Source: Mangifera indica (Eukaryota > Streptophyta > Magnoliopsida > Sapindales > Anacardiaceae). Taken from it: a stretch of 64,000 bases of DNA. The stretch lies in contig NC_058156.1 in NCBI RefSeq assembly GCF_011075055.1, forward strand, positions 3,844,001-3,908,000, given 5' to 3'. Every line of letters begins with the position of its first letter. The first letter of the stretch is position 1. This document shows, piece by piece, positions 33,658 to 45,036 of this stretch. The notes beneath the pieces were generated by a model that was given only the letters and a program-made list of their open reading frames with translations, ran no database searches and was not told where the DNA came from. Both the position numbers and the translations under genes were made by a program.

Positions 33658-36240
33658 TGACATATCAATTTTGAAATCAAATGTTCTTAAAATGCACAAT
33701 TTTCATTAATATTTGAATAACATATCAAATATTTATTATAAAAACAAAAACTAGTAGTCTAATAATCATGGAATAATCCCTACACATAATAATAATATCT
33801 ATAAAATCATAATCCATGTACTAGAATATAAATAAAATCTGTGAGAGTCACATCAGACCATAATCATGGTAATCTATGTTTATAAGTCCATCTCTTACAT
33901 GTCACCCCATCACTGAGTTGTTGCCTCACTGCCATTATCGTTATCTCTAATCCTATCACTTACAAAATGTAAAGGAAGGGAATGAGTATAAAACTTAGTA
34001 AGTAGGAATTCTCAATACATTTCCCATTCTTGTACTAACCTAAACTATCTCGATCTTGATCTTAGGTTATTGATATCTAACTTGAATCTTAAGGAATCAA
34101 TGTACTTACTCATGACCATTCTCTAAGTAGTTAATCTGTCTAGTCTGGGTTGTCTAATCACCCATTGTCATTTAACAGACTTGTGGTCCTAGCTAGATCA
34201 ATCAATAAACCCCTAATTAGCAGACCCTCTATGTCCTAGTAAGTCTTAAACCCCTAAATTAGTGGATTATCTATATCTTAGGAAGTCCTAGCCAATTGAT
34301 GGACCCATAATCTTGACAGTGATGTTATCTTAAGTCTAATTTATTCTCTACTTAGGATTTTCTTTCTCTTTGATCATGTCTATTCTCTCAATTAGGTATC
34401 TAACCCCTTGGGTATCTTTCTCATATTGTATCAATCTTTCTCTCAAGTATCCAACCCTTTAGGAATCTCTACTATTTGCATCAAATATTTTCCTCAGGTA
34501 TTTAATCCCTTGCGTACTCCTTATATCAATCTTATTCTTTTTCTCAAGTATCTTACCCTTTAAATATTTATCTAATGCTTGTGTCGAATCTTTTATGAGG
34601 TATCTTTTCACAACTCAACAAAACTTTTATCCAAATCACACTTATCATAATTCTAATAAATTATAAATCATGTTAAGTGTACGCGTAATGAATTTATATC
34701 CATATTTTTCTTTCAAAGTACGACATATCTTTAGTTGTATTTAGACATGCGAATTAACAAGTTGACATATGATTCACTTCAACCAGAACTGATTAAAGTT
34801 TGATGTATTTTTCCTTATTACACGTGAAACTGTATTTCAAAATCTATTAGTGGCAATGGAAATTTAAAAAAAAAAAATTAAAATCAGTGGCCACAAAAAG
34901 GAATTTATAGGCTGATTCTTGAGGTGACTTGCAACCATATTTTTGGATAAAAGTCCATTGCAAATTCATAACCTGAATGCATTAAATTCAAGATGCATCC
35001 AAAAGTCCAATAGGGAACCTCACAATAGCTTATTAGCATCCTTGAAAGGCAGATTTGGTCTTTCATCTAGCCTAGTGTCATCACTTAATATACAAATTTC
35101 ATACACTAGGAACAACTTTAAATTTCATGACATTCATGGCATGCATGGATATCTTCAATGAATCGAATGTCCTTACGAATAAGGACTAGAAAGTAAACTC
35201 TACTCATGTTGTAACAATAAGATTCATGCAAGCATAAGTTGCCTATGCATCTTACTCATGGGGCAGTTATAAAATCTCTTAACATCATAACTTACACAAC
35301 TAGAACTTTCTATAAATTAGCATATGCAACCATATTAATTAGAGCACAATTTATGTGCAACTCGTGATAATCAAGCATTAAGATTTAGACTTCAATTTCT
35401 TCCATGAAATTGGACTGAAATCTAGTAACACAATAAGTAAGAACAATCACAAAGCCAAGATATTTGATAAAATCATACAGACAACCATAAAATGCAAATA
35501 CACATGTAGTTTATATCTTTAAGTCATTAGGATTTGAGGACCAATTATTACATGAACTAAACCATAATCTAGGGGTACAACAAGAAAGAATTTGTTTCCA
35601 AGAACCAACATTAAATCAAGGATTTATACAACAATTACAACAACCATAAGTTTATGAAAATCCATTTAAAAACTAAATAGAAAATCATTCTACTTACTTT
35701 GAAATTTCAAGCAAGAAGATGCTAGTTGCATGTTCCATTTTTTCTTCTCCCTTTATGCTACTGCTAGTAACCTATTTCTTAGTTATTGGTGGCTACTTCA
35801 TCCTTTGGTCTCTTTCTTTCTTTCTTGTGTCCAAAAACAAAAAGGTAGTAATGAGCAGGTAGGTGGTTTCAGTTAGATTTTTCCTTTTCTTCCTTAACAT
35901 ATTTTGTTATGGGAGATCACCCCAAGGCTGCCAGATTTTGGCTTATTCTTTCCTCTAAATCATGGTGGCAGAAGTTAGCTTAAATTCTTAAAGGAAAGCT
36001 ACCTTATATAAGCAGCAACATACCATTTCCACAAGGACTTCTCCACCTTGAGAAAGTCTCATTTTTTTCCCTTTCTTTTTCTTTTGTTTTCTTTAACTAC
36101 ACAAACATAGGATGGCCATTAGATCCAAACAAGACCCTAAATCCTTTTTTAGTTTGATTAAAATTCTGTTTTTGATTCTAACCTAGATTTAACCTAAATC
36201 TAACTCGATTTTAAATTAAATTTAAAGAAAGGTCATTAAT
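33658..36240 (-). mobile_element. Gypsy element E, 3' LTR (probable)
   Basis: Lies directly downstream, on the minus strand, of a gypsy pol C-terminus at 36245-36655. It has no coding. It includes the motif ATGTAAAGGAAGGGAATGAG with AACTTAGTAAGTAGGAA (33968-34010), a layout shared with other gypsy LTRs here (42790 and 52750). A run of about 30 bp degenerate repeats of TATCTAACCCYTTGGGTAT lies at 34380-34570. The 3' border near 33658 (GATATGTCA on the minus strand) is inferred from where copia coding begins. Confidence 0.55.
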
Positions 36241-36244
36241 GTCC

Positions 36245-36655
36245 CTAAAATTTTTCCATCCTTATTAAGAATTTTATCCCTAAAATTTGACTCAAATTAC
36301 TCCAAGTGGTGATCTTTCATGTCTTGCTTGACCTTTCAAGTAGCCTTTTTGAATTTTGGATTTCTTTGGAGGACTTTAACCAATGGAATTGCTTATTTTG
36401 GAGCACTTGCTCCGTCTTATCCAGTATCTTCACTGGACACTTATAATATACAAGGTTCTTGGTCAACTTTAACTCCTTAGTCTTTGGCATTTAACTTAGG
36501 TCTCCCACATAATTGCAAAGCAATGAGACATAGAATACAATATAGATGCGTCCATGCTTGCTAGCAAGGCAAGTTTATAAGCTACTTTAGTAATCCTCCT
36601 CCAAAATCTCAAATAGGCTGTAAATTAGAGGGTGAGTTTCCCTTTTCTTTAAAAC
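36245..36655 (-). pseudogene. Gypsy element E: pol C-terminus with chromodomain remnant
   Basis: Minus-strand translation gives KVAYKLALLASMD (near 36590), matching the integrase C-terminal VAYRLALP block. After a frame change come KCPVKILDKTEQVLQNK (36445-36400) and TTWSNLSQ, the chromodomain remnant seen at the end of chromovirus pol proteins. It compares well with the better preserved copy at 54905-55260. Only this last part of pol remains; upstream it is cut by the copia LTR at 36659. Confidence 0.68.
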
Positions 36656-36658
36656 CTT

Positions 36659-38377
36659 TGTTGGGGTTGGTACCTTAGAGTCAATTTCCCTAACAATACA
36701 AGTTCATTGATAAAGGTTATATTTTTAATTTACTGTGGCATTCTTTTTCTATAAAGTATATTAATATATATTCAGACAAATATCCTAAGAATGGTTGAAC
36801 TATGGTGAGGGGATCAGTGCTCGATACCTAATCGTGAGAACCTTATGTGCATATTAGGTAACTATTTTTAAAACATTCATAACTCTGATATTACCATGAC
36901 TAAGGGCACGAGTAATAGTGATAGAGTTATCATAATGTTAAACGATTGACCAAGAGAATTTCATATGAATGGTTGCTCTAAAGTCTATGGAATATATTCT
37001 ATTAGTGAACGAAGGTACATATGGTCCTTAGATTTAAGGTCACAACCATTTTATGCAAGGATTGGTATGCTTTGACACCAAACAATGTAGTCTGGTCAGA
37101 GGATTGTCAAAAAGGTTATGATTGATCATATAGAGATTTGTACGAAGGTTATGATAGATTAATAGAAGATTCGTTACTCTTAAGCATAAAAGTTGATATC
37201 TCAGTTAGGATCTTCTAATGAATGACAATGACTAATTAAATCTATGGGCATAGTGGGATTGAGTTAATGCTTGATTTGATTTTTTTTTAGTTATTGATAG
37301 AAGTCAGTCTATATAACTAGAGGATCCCTGAGGGAGGCACTTTATCTATATCTTAGCTTCGAAGAAATATCATATAACAAAAAGGATTGAATTGTATGAA
37401 CAACTATATCACTGATAGGTTAAGAAGTCATATGTTAACACTCCATTAATCGGGTGGCCATGATGTCTTACTGAAGACCACTCTTGGTCTATGTCCAAAT
37501 GGATGTTGGGTTAGGAGTCTAATACGAATCCAGTCACTACAAACTTAGTATAGAGTTTATAAGTCTTATACAAAAAAGAGTTGATTAAATTTTGGAGGAA
37601 TAGAATTTTCTATATTGAACTTGTGTCAAATCTTATCTGAATTCTAGATTTAAGATTTTGAGTTTTGGAAAGGCTTTTAGACTCGAAAGTATATTTTATG
37701 ATACTTAGAGACTAAAGTGAAATAATCTTGAGTAGTTAGAGTTGTATATGAGAAAGTGTAAGGTTGGATTAGATTTATTCAATTGGATAATTCCAAGCCC
37801 AGTACTTAAGTTTAAGTATAATAATATAAATGATATATATGTGTGTATGTAATTGTGAATGTCAAAATGAAATTCATAAGTGGGGCCTACAAGCATATAT
37901 TTATATGCACCATGTGAATTGTTTTCTCACGGTGCCGCACATTATGTATTTTTCTTAGAAAAGCATTAGGTGCAGGTAATGTGCATAAGAGAAAAATACC
38001 CTAGCCGCTGCATTATAATTTTACAAAGGGATTATGCTTGCCATGACTTTCACCAAAAGTCACTAACCATTTTCATGATTCTATTAGATTTTTTAGCATG
38101 GTTTCAGTCTCCAATCAATATATGCTCCATATGGATGCCAAGGTTTAGGCTTACTTTTATTTCTGGGAGCGACTTCACAACCTGTCTTAATCAATGGAAG
38201 TCAAATGAACCTCTTTATATATGTATATTCTATAAATACCTTATGAGTGTTAATAACATGTTTATGAATTAATTATCTGACAAGGGTGATCTAGATGAGG
38301 TTTTGCGATATGTTTGTTTATTAATTTAAACTTTTTTGAACACTATTCAATTGCCCAAAGGCCACAAATTCCCTACA
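36659..38377 (+). mobile_element. Copia element F, 5' LTR
   Basis: Begins TGTTGGGGTTGG at 36659 and ends AATTCCCTACA at 38377, directly before a primer site. It is about 1.7 kb and homologous over its whole length, in reverse, to 29819-31613. No gag or pol follows on the plus strand. Confidence 0.75.
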
Positions 38378-38378
38378 A

Positions 38379-38390
38379 TTATATCAGAGC
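38379..38390 (+). other. Copia primer-binding site
   Basis: TTATATCAGAGC resembles the tRNA-Met site TGGTATCAGAGC and lies two bases inside the LTR end at 38377. Confidence 0.65.
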
Positions 38391-40600
38391 CAACCTTATG
38401 AAATTAATTTACAAAATTATACTTGTGAGTTTATTTAATTTGACTGCATATTTTTAATTGTTGATATCAAATTTTTTTAAATTAAAAATTGTAATTGATT
38501 GTTATAAAATTGTTGTTTCAATTCTTTGATTGATGTTATTTTTAATTTAAATTGTTGACTGATGTTTTGTTGTTGCAATTCGTTTGAGGTCATGTAAAGA
38601 ATGTAAATTTGTGTTAAATTTATTATGTTTTAATTTCTTGAGTTTTTGCTTGATATTGTTGAAATATACAAGCTATTTAAAATTTGGTTGATTGGACATT
38701 GATTTCATGTAGTTGCATGAATTATCTTCAAATTGCCCTATTTCATGCTTTGAAGGTTGCTATTGGTGTAAAGATGGTTTAAGTGCCATATTCCCTCACC
38801 TTACTGATGTGGCTTGCCAAAAATTAGGGAATTTTTTGTGTTTCTCTGTCACTTGAAACTTTGAAGGATTCAAGCTTGAAAAATGCCATGCATGATTGGC
38901 TCCAAGCCATGTATAGGGTGGTCAGGTGGCACCTTCCTTTGTGCCACCTTGACAGAGTGCTATCGGGCATGACTGGATATCTTATGTCCAAGCCATGCCT
39001 TTGTATGATTTCCATGTGTGCCTACAAGTTCTCTAGTTGTGCATGTTTTTGGAATTTTGTTGAATTTCAGATGCATGACTAGATACTTTACCTGCATACC
39101 CAACAAAATGGAAAAGATCAATTTGGTTATATTTTTGGCCAAACGACTATTTCCCACCCAAGGTATGTTGCAATCTCAAGTTTCCACCCTTTAACTATGG
39201 AAATACCAAACACCCATCCATGGCTGGTTAAATTTAACGAAACCCTAACCCCTGAAAATTTAATCTCATTTTCCCCCCTTAAAGTTTAAAAACTAACTTT
39301 TTTTTCTAAGCTAAGTTTGAAAGGATCGCATTTCCCCCCTTAGGATTTAGTTTCCAAACCCTTTCACTTTTTTCGATGCCATCACCAGTCGTCTCACCCT
39401 CCCGATGGTTTCTCTTCCACCAACGGCCCCCCTTAACTCTATTCTAACCTATCCGACGTAGAAAGACATCGTTCAGGAAGAGAAATCATCTTCCCAGATG
39501 AAGATGACTCGTCTTCCTAGAGGACGATGAGTCATCTCATCTTCGTCTGGGAAGACGATCATCTTCCCAGACAACGATGACTAGGAAGACGAAGCCGAGG
39601 AAGTTCTTCATCTTCCATGGCTTCTTCAATGCCGATTGGGCATCCAAATAGGAGGAAAGAGATCGTCGGGAGGAGAGGATGCTTCGGGAGGGAGAGGTTA
39701 TCGACAATGGAGCTGGAGATATCACCGGAGATTTCAAAACGAAACCTTAAGGTGAAATTGTCATTTTTTAAAACTTAGGCTAGGGGAACATATTAGTTTT
39801 TAAAGTTTAGGGGGGCAAAGTAGATTCTATTTTAGTTTATTTTTAATATTATAGAGAAAATAACGATTTTATCCTTACCACCGTTAATTTTAACTGCTCA
39901 TGGGTTGGTGTTTGGTATTTCCATAGTTAAAGGGTGGAAACTTGAGATTGAAGCATACCTTGGGTAAGAAATAGTCGTTTGGCCTATTTTTTTTTAACTA
40001 GAACTAAATTGAGATTTTCTTTATTTTTAAGGTTGAAATGCAATTATGTAAAACTTAAAGGACTCAAATGTAAATTGACACTTGGGTAAAATAATTAAAA
40101 TTAGTTCATTTTAATTTTGATTATGATGTATGTATATTTGTATATGCAAGTATCCGGTATACAACTTAAGAACCTTGTGTGAATGCTTGTTATTTTATTT
40201 ATTATTTTTGCTTTTGTAATAATTAAAATAGGACTCTCCTACAGTCTCTAAAGTTCTATTGTACTTTTCTTCTTACCTAACTTCTTTTGAATGTAACTCG
40301 AGGGTTCTATTTTATGAATGTAAAATTACAATAGGATTTATTTTTTCATTATTAGAAAAACTATAATTAGGAAACAAAGCCATGTACAATTGAAGATTGA
40401 AGAGGAAGGAATTATTAAAAACTAGAAGAACAGGACGTAGGTCAACCAGTCAACCCCTTATGGCTTAAAAAGATTGGCATTAGTTAAAGTTATATATTGA
40501 CACGTTTAATTTACGTTGTAGTATACATGTTAGATTTTATTTTTACAAATAATCATCTTAAATGCTAATGTTCAGTTTTCAGGGAGTTGATAACTAGTAG
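38391..40600 (+). other. Copia F leader and unassigned DNA
   Basis: After the primer site come about 350 bp of T-rich leader-like sequence, but no gag ORF. Positions 38740-39130 hold short palindromic stretches (GGTGGCACCTTCCTTTGTGCCACC at 38922-38945) and no domain. A MULE MITE occupies 39137-39984. From 39994 to 40600 nothing recognisable was seen. Confidence 0.4.
39137..39984. mobile_element. MULE-type MITE, copy 3
   Basis: Both ends read GGCCAAACGACTATTTCYYA, inverted. The flanks are TATATTTTT and TATTTTTTT (8 of 9). The arms and core are closely similar to copy 1 at 22675-23546, including CGTCTTCC/GGAAGACG inverted repeats, but the core lies in the opposite orientation. Non-coding. Confidence 0.9.
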
Positions 40601-41436
40601 TGTAGCGAAATTTAAAAATTTAAAATCAAATAATCCTAAAAGCCCTAAACAGGATATCCATTTTAGAACATATATTCATGAACATGCAAAACACATATAG
40701 AGTGTTTAAGATTTATTAGTGGCACCTTCAAATGTTCATGTGGCTTGATATTGAGCACTGTCCAACCTTTAAGAGGTGGTGCCTTGGTATCCATACAAAA
40801 CATGAACACAAGAGAGGTAATCCAGGAGAAGAGGCTGCTAAGGCTCTCTGACTGGACCAATGTGTTCATGAAAGAAGAAAAGAAAAACAAAAAACCATGT
40901 GACTAGGGTTTTCTATGATATTTCTATCTTGTTTATTTTAATGCACACTTTATATATGTGCAGGTGTCCGAGTATGACAAGAATTTCAACCAAGCCTGAT
41001 ACCTTCAACATACATATGCATAGGTGGCTTCGCAAATGTGTCACATAAAATTTCTTTAAGTTTTGCACAACTGCTAGACAATCTTTTATCTGAACATGCC
41101 ATTGTTTCTATTTTCTATGGTGCTAGTCGCCACCATGCATATTAAGTGTACCTTGGTCAAAATCTGGCCAACTGGGTTCTTCAACCCAAATGAGCAAACC
41201 TAGTTTTTCAATGATTTATTTCTCTCCCTAAACACTAGGATTATCACAAAATAATCCTTGTCTCTATGTTCGAATAAACCCCTATATGCATGTGACCCAT
41301 AAGGACATGTTTTCGTATAATCATAAAAATAGTCAATATATGAATTGAATAATAATCAATCATTTTATTACTGATTAATATAAAATTACATCCATAAATA
41401 CCAAATTTGATTAGCTTTAGGATAGCTACCCTAACA
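40601..41436 (-). mobile_element. Copia element B, 3' LTR
   Basis: On the minus strand it begins TGTTAGGGTAGC at 41436, after the purine-rich GCAAGTGAAAGAT, and ends ATTTCGCTACA at 40601. It is 836 bp. The poly(A)-end half matches the LTR at the right edge of the window (63428-64000) in the same orientation, for example GGTGGTGCCTTGGTATCC. Confidence 0.75.
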
Positions 41437-41449
41437 ATCTTTCACTTGC

Positions 41450-42350
41450 AATATAACCAATCGGTTATATATCTAATGTCAAGCTCGGTTACATGTCTAT
41501 TATATTTTTGCTTCGATAAAGGCTTTGTCAGTGAGTCAAACAAATTATCATTTGTATCAATCTTTACTATACATATGTCACCTCATTGCATAATATCTTA
41601 AATTAAGTGATATCATCTAAGTATATGCTTAGACTTCTGATGAGACCGTGACTCTTTTACCAAAACAATCACTTTATTATTGTTGTAATGAAGCTTAATC
41701 AGATTAGTGATACTTGGAACCACTCTAACTTTGTTGTATAATCAACCACTATACTTTGTTTGGAGTTTTTCAACCTAACTGCAACACTATTCAAACTAAA
41801 CTCAAACCTTGATTGGGATTTATAATCATCTTGATCAGTTTGGAAATCAACATCATTGTAGCCACTTACAGTGAGTTTAGATTCCCTTTTATAAACCAAG
41901 AATACATCTTTAGTCCTTCTTACGTACTTTAGGATGTTCTTGATAGTCATCCAATGTTTTTCATCTAGATCATACTAATATCTATTACAAATGCTCAAGG
42001 CATATAAGACATCAATCCTCACACACAACATGGTGTACATGATTGATCTTATATCGAAATATATAAGATCCTACTTATTTTATCTTTCCCAAATTGTGTA
42101 TTATGAACATACCTCTTTCGAAAGATATACATCATAGACATAGACAAAAATCCTTTCTTGGATTCTTCCATATTGAATCTAGTCAGTATATTATCTATGT
42201 ATGTTTTGATTTAGGCGTAGTAGTCTACGCTCTCAATCTCGATAAATTTTAATTCCAAGAATGTATATTGCTTCTCATAAGTCTTTTATGGAGAAACACT
42301 TGGATAACCAAACCTTTACTGATTGCAACTATTGTACATCAAGTTCGGTA
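41450..42350 (-). pseudogene. Copia element B: RT / RNase H remnant
   Basis: On the minus strand: RFNMEESKKGFLSM (about 42180-42140); NILKYVRRTKDVFLVYK, GYNDVDFQTDQDDYKSQSRF and KNSKQSIVVDYTTKLEW (41950-41710), the copia RNase H region; then a DNLFDSLTKPLSK-like C-terminus near 41545. It is related to element A but clearly diverged. Several stops. No catalytic RT box or upstream domains are present. Confidence 0.8.
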
Positions 42351-42448
42351 TGGAGAGGAAGGGAAAAAAGGGTATTGTTTGTGAGAATGAGAGGTAATAT
42401 AAGTAACTAGAAACAATTACATCATTCACTTCCCCATAGACAGATGGG

Positions 42449-43572
42449 CTGTGACACCCATCATTAGATACATACCCATGATGGAAATATACCAAAGAGA
42501 TGTGCATAGTTAGATTATTTGAAAACTTTAATGTTTGATCATAAATAGTGTGCAAAAAGGTAACGTAATGAAAATAACTGTTGTATTAACCAAACTTATA
42601 AAATAACAAATATCTGAAATCTTTATTATAAACAACTATAAAATTCTTCAGTAAACCCATGCATCTGAAAACAATAATAATAATAATAATAATACTAAAT
42701 ATAAGTTTGGTAAAGCTGAAATGACATAGGTACTTCTCTCCTCGTGTAGTTGCTCATTAGATCCCCACTTGCCCCATTACTTACCTTTACCTATATAACA
42801 TGCAAAGGAAACGCATGAGTAAAACTTAATAAGTGGAGACCTTTTGACATTCATGGCTATTAAACTATTTGGTATTAAAATGTGTGCTCTATTTGTAAGT
42901 TAACTAATATCACACTACGACACTTCAATGCCTTAATATAGGTCATCCATGATAACTATGGTGACCCAAGCTTGAATCAACATATCTGATACCTTGGTGA
43001 AAGTTACTATAGTGCCTTTCATACATGCCAAATGACCTATTAGGCTATCTAGCTGAAACATCCTAATCACACGGGAAACTCTCTGATTATAGCTTCTTCT
43101 CGTACCATATAAGTTGATCAAAACTATTGAGTAACTATTCAAAGATGACCTTTGCCTCAGGTACATATGTAATGCATCCTATTGATCATGTGAAGAATAT
43201 CTAAAAATCACATCCTTACCATACACACCTGAACTAAACTGGCTAGTTATGTGTCTTGATGTCAAGTGTATGATATATCTTATGGGTATCTAACCCTATT
43301 GCTCTCACAAATATCATTACTTATGCACATAATTGGTGACTATCTAGTTGTGTGACACTAGCCTTAAGGTTGCTAACTTTTTGACTCAAATTTGACTCAA
43401 TCTGAGTTTGTGCCTTTATCCACACAGTCGACACCTTATCTATATCTTTCTTGAATTCTTAATCCTTTATTAGCTTGTTATTCAGTTCATATAACTCTCC
43501 TATCTTATGCACATAGCCTGGAGGTATAATCATTTTTTGTCTTTGCTTGGGGGTATATGATCATGTGCTTCT
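42449..43572 (-). mobile_element. Gypsy LTR remnant
   Basis: TGTGACACCCATC at 42449 would be the inverted 3' terminus of a minus-strand gypsy LTR. Positions 42790-42835 carry the layout GCAAAGGAAACGCATGAG with AACTTAATAAGTGGAGA, shared with 33968 and 52750. An (AAT) run lies at 42674-42698. Near 43330-43530 the minus strand gives a short Lys/Gln-rich coiled-coil-like reading (ELYELNNKLIK) that I cannot place. The outer border is set by the copia LTR at 43573. Confidence 0.4.
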
Positions 43573-44978
43573 TATTGACTCAAAAGTCATTAAGCTCTTA
43601 TTTTGATGATAATAAACTAGTATATCCCTAAGCATATTGACTAATGACTTTACTTGAGTATGAGTTGAGATTGCAAGAATTCATAAAATGCATTTGAAGA
43701 AATTTCAAGATATAAATGAAAAACAAGACTCAAGTGCAAAATTCTTGAAGATTTAAAGAAAAATTCAAGTTTAGGTAGATATGTTTGTAGTTTTGAAGCA
43801 TTTGTTTTGATTAGAATATTTATTTGCATGTGATAGCTTACTTAAAAACTTATTCTTATATATTTCACATTTTGGGTTAAAATGTTGTTTTTCAAACTTA
43901 TTGGGTTAAGCCAAATTTTGATCAAAGTTTATTAGCTCATTTAATATGATGAAGTTTGTGAACTAATTTTCCATATCTCAAAGTTAGTTTGAAAGAATTT
44001 TCAAAAATAGGTTAAATTGTCGCTTTTCAAAGGTTTAAGGGGTAAATTATAAATTTTCAAAATTTAGAGGGCAAAATGTAATACAATTTGGTTGAGCGAA
44101 TTTGACCAACCAAATTCTTCAATGGCAACTTCATGCATTTTGGTTTTCAAAAATTTGGTTGACTGAATTAAATTCGGTCAATCGAATTTTGTTTTGAATT
44201 TTCTAACAGCCAGTGCCATGTAGACACCACGGAAGTGCCACATCATATTTGGTTGACCAAATTATATCCGATCGATCGAATTTTATGTTTTCTGAAAAAT
44301 TAAAATGGCTAGTTTTTGGCATAATGATACCTTTCCTCATTTTCCCCTATATAAACCCAATCAAATTCAGTTGGAATAGACTTTTGCTACCAAAAACTTT
44401 CATATAATTGAGAGTAAATCAATTTTGAGCTATACACTTGCAAATTCTTTCCTCTATTCAAAACCTTTGCTTACACACTTTTAGATTTCATTTGCATTAA
44501 GTTGTAACAAGCTTAAATTTTTATATACACTCTTTGAGAGAGATTATATTTCAAAAAGAGTGTGGTTCACTTTTGAAGAGATTAGAAAATTTTTAGTGAG
44601 AGAAATTGAGTTCTCATACTTGTAAAGGTTAATAGGACCTTGGAAGTTATTTTTGTTGTGAAGAAAGCTTGGTTGGGATTTTGTCAACCAAGGATTAGTG
44701 GAATACTCCAAGAGAGATAGCTTGGAGGAGTGGATGTAGGCCAAGTTGTGCCGAACCACTATATATCACGTGTTTGATTTTCTCATTCCTTAAACTTATA
44801 TTTTGCGTTATGTTATTTTGATTGTATTGATTATTTGAAATATTCTTGTCATTCTCATAAATTGTATTAAAAATAGGCAACATTTATTAATTTGAATAAA
44901 TTGGTTTAATTCTTTAATTTAGTAAATATTGTTTTAGATTGTCTAATTCACCCCTCTCTTAGGCCATTCGATCTTTCA
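43573..44978 (+). mobile_element. Copia element C (SIRE/Maximus-like), 5' LTR
   Basis: Starts TATTGACTCAAAAGTCATTA. The matching 3' LTR starts TGTTGACTC, so the first TG has become TA. It ends GATCTTTCA at 44978, right before a primer site. It contains repeated GGTTGACCAAATT/AATTTGGTTGA words and a TATATAAACCC box near 44349 that could be the promoter. It aligns with 61836-62590. Confidence 0.82.
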
Positions 44979-44979
44979 A

Positions 44980-44995
44980 TTGGTATTAGAGTAAG
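44980..44995 (+). other. Primer-binding site of copia element C
   Basis: TGGTATTAGAGTAAGG one base inside the LTR matches the tRNA-Met-type site (TGGTATCAGAGC) with one difference in the core. Confidence 0.75.
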
Positions 44996-45036
44996 GTTGC
45001 TTATTTTCGTAAACTTAACTGTTTAGAGCAACAACC

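Noticed and set aside
43330..43530. Coiled-coil-like minus-strand reading as a host gene
   Set aside because: Short, with stops, and surrounded by LTR remnants; no start, splice or domain evidence.
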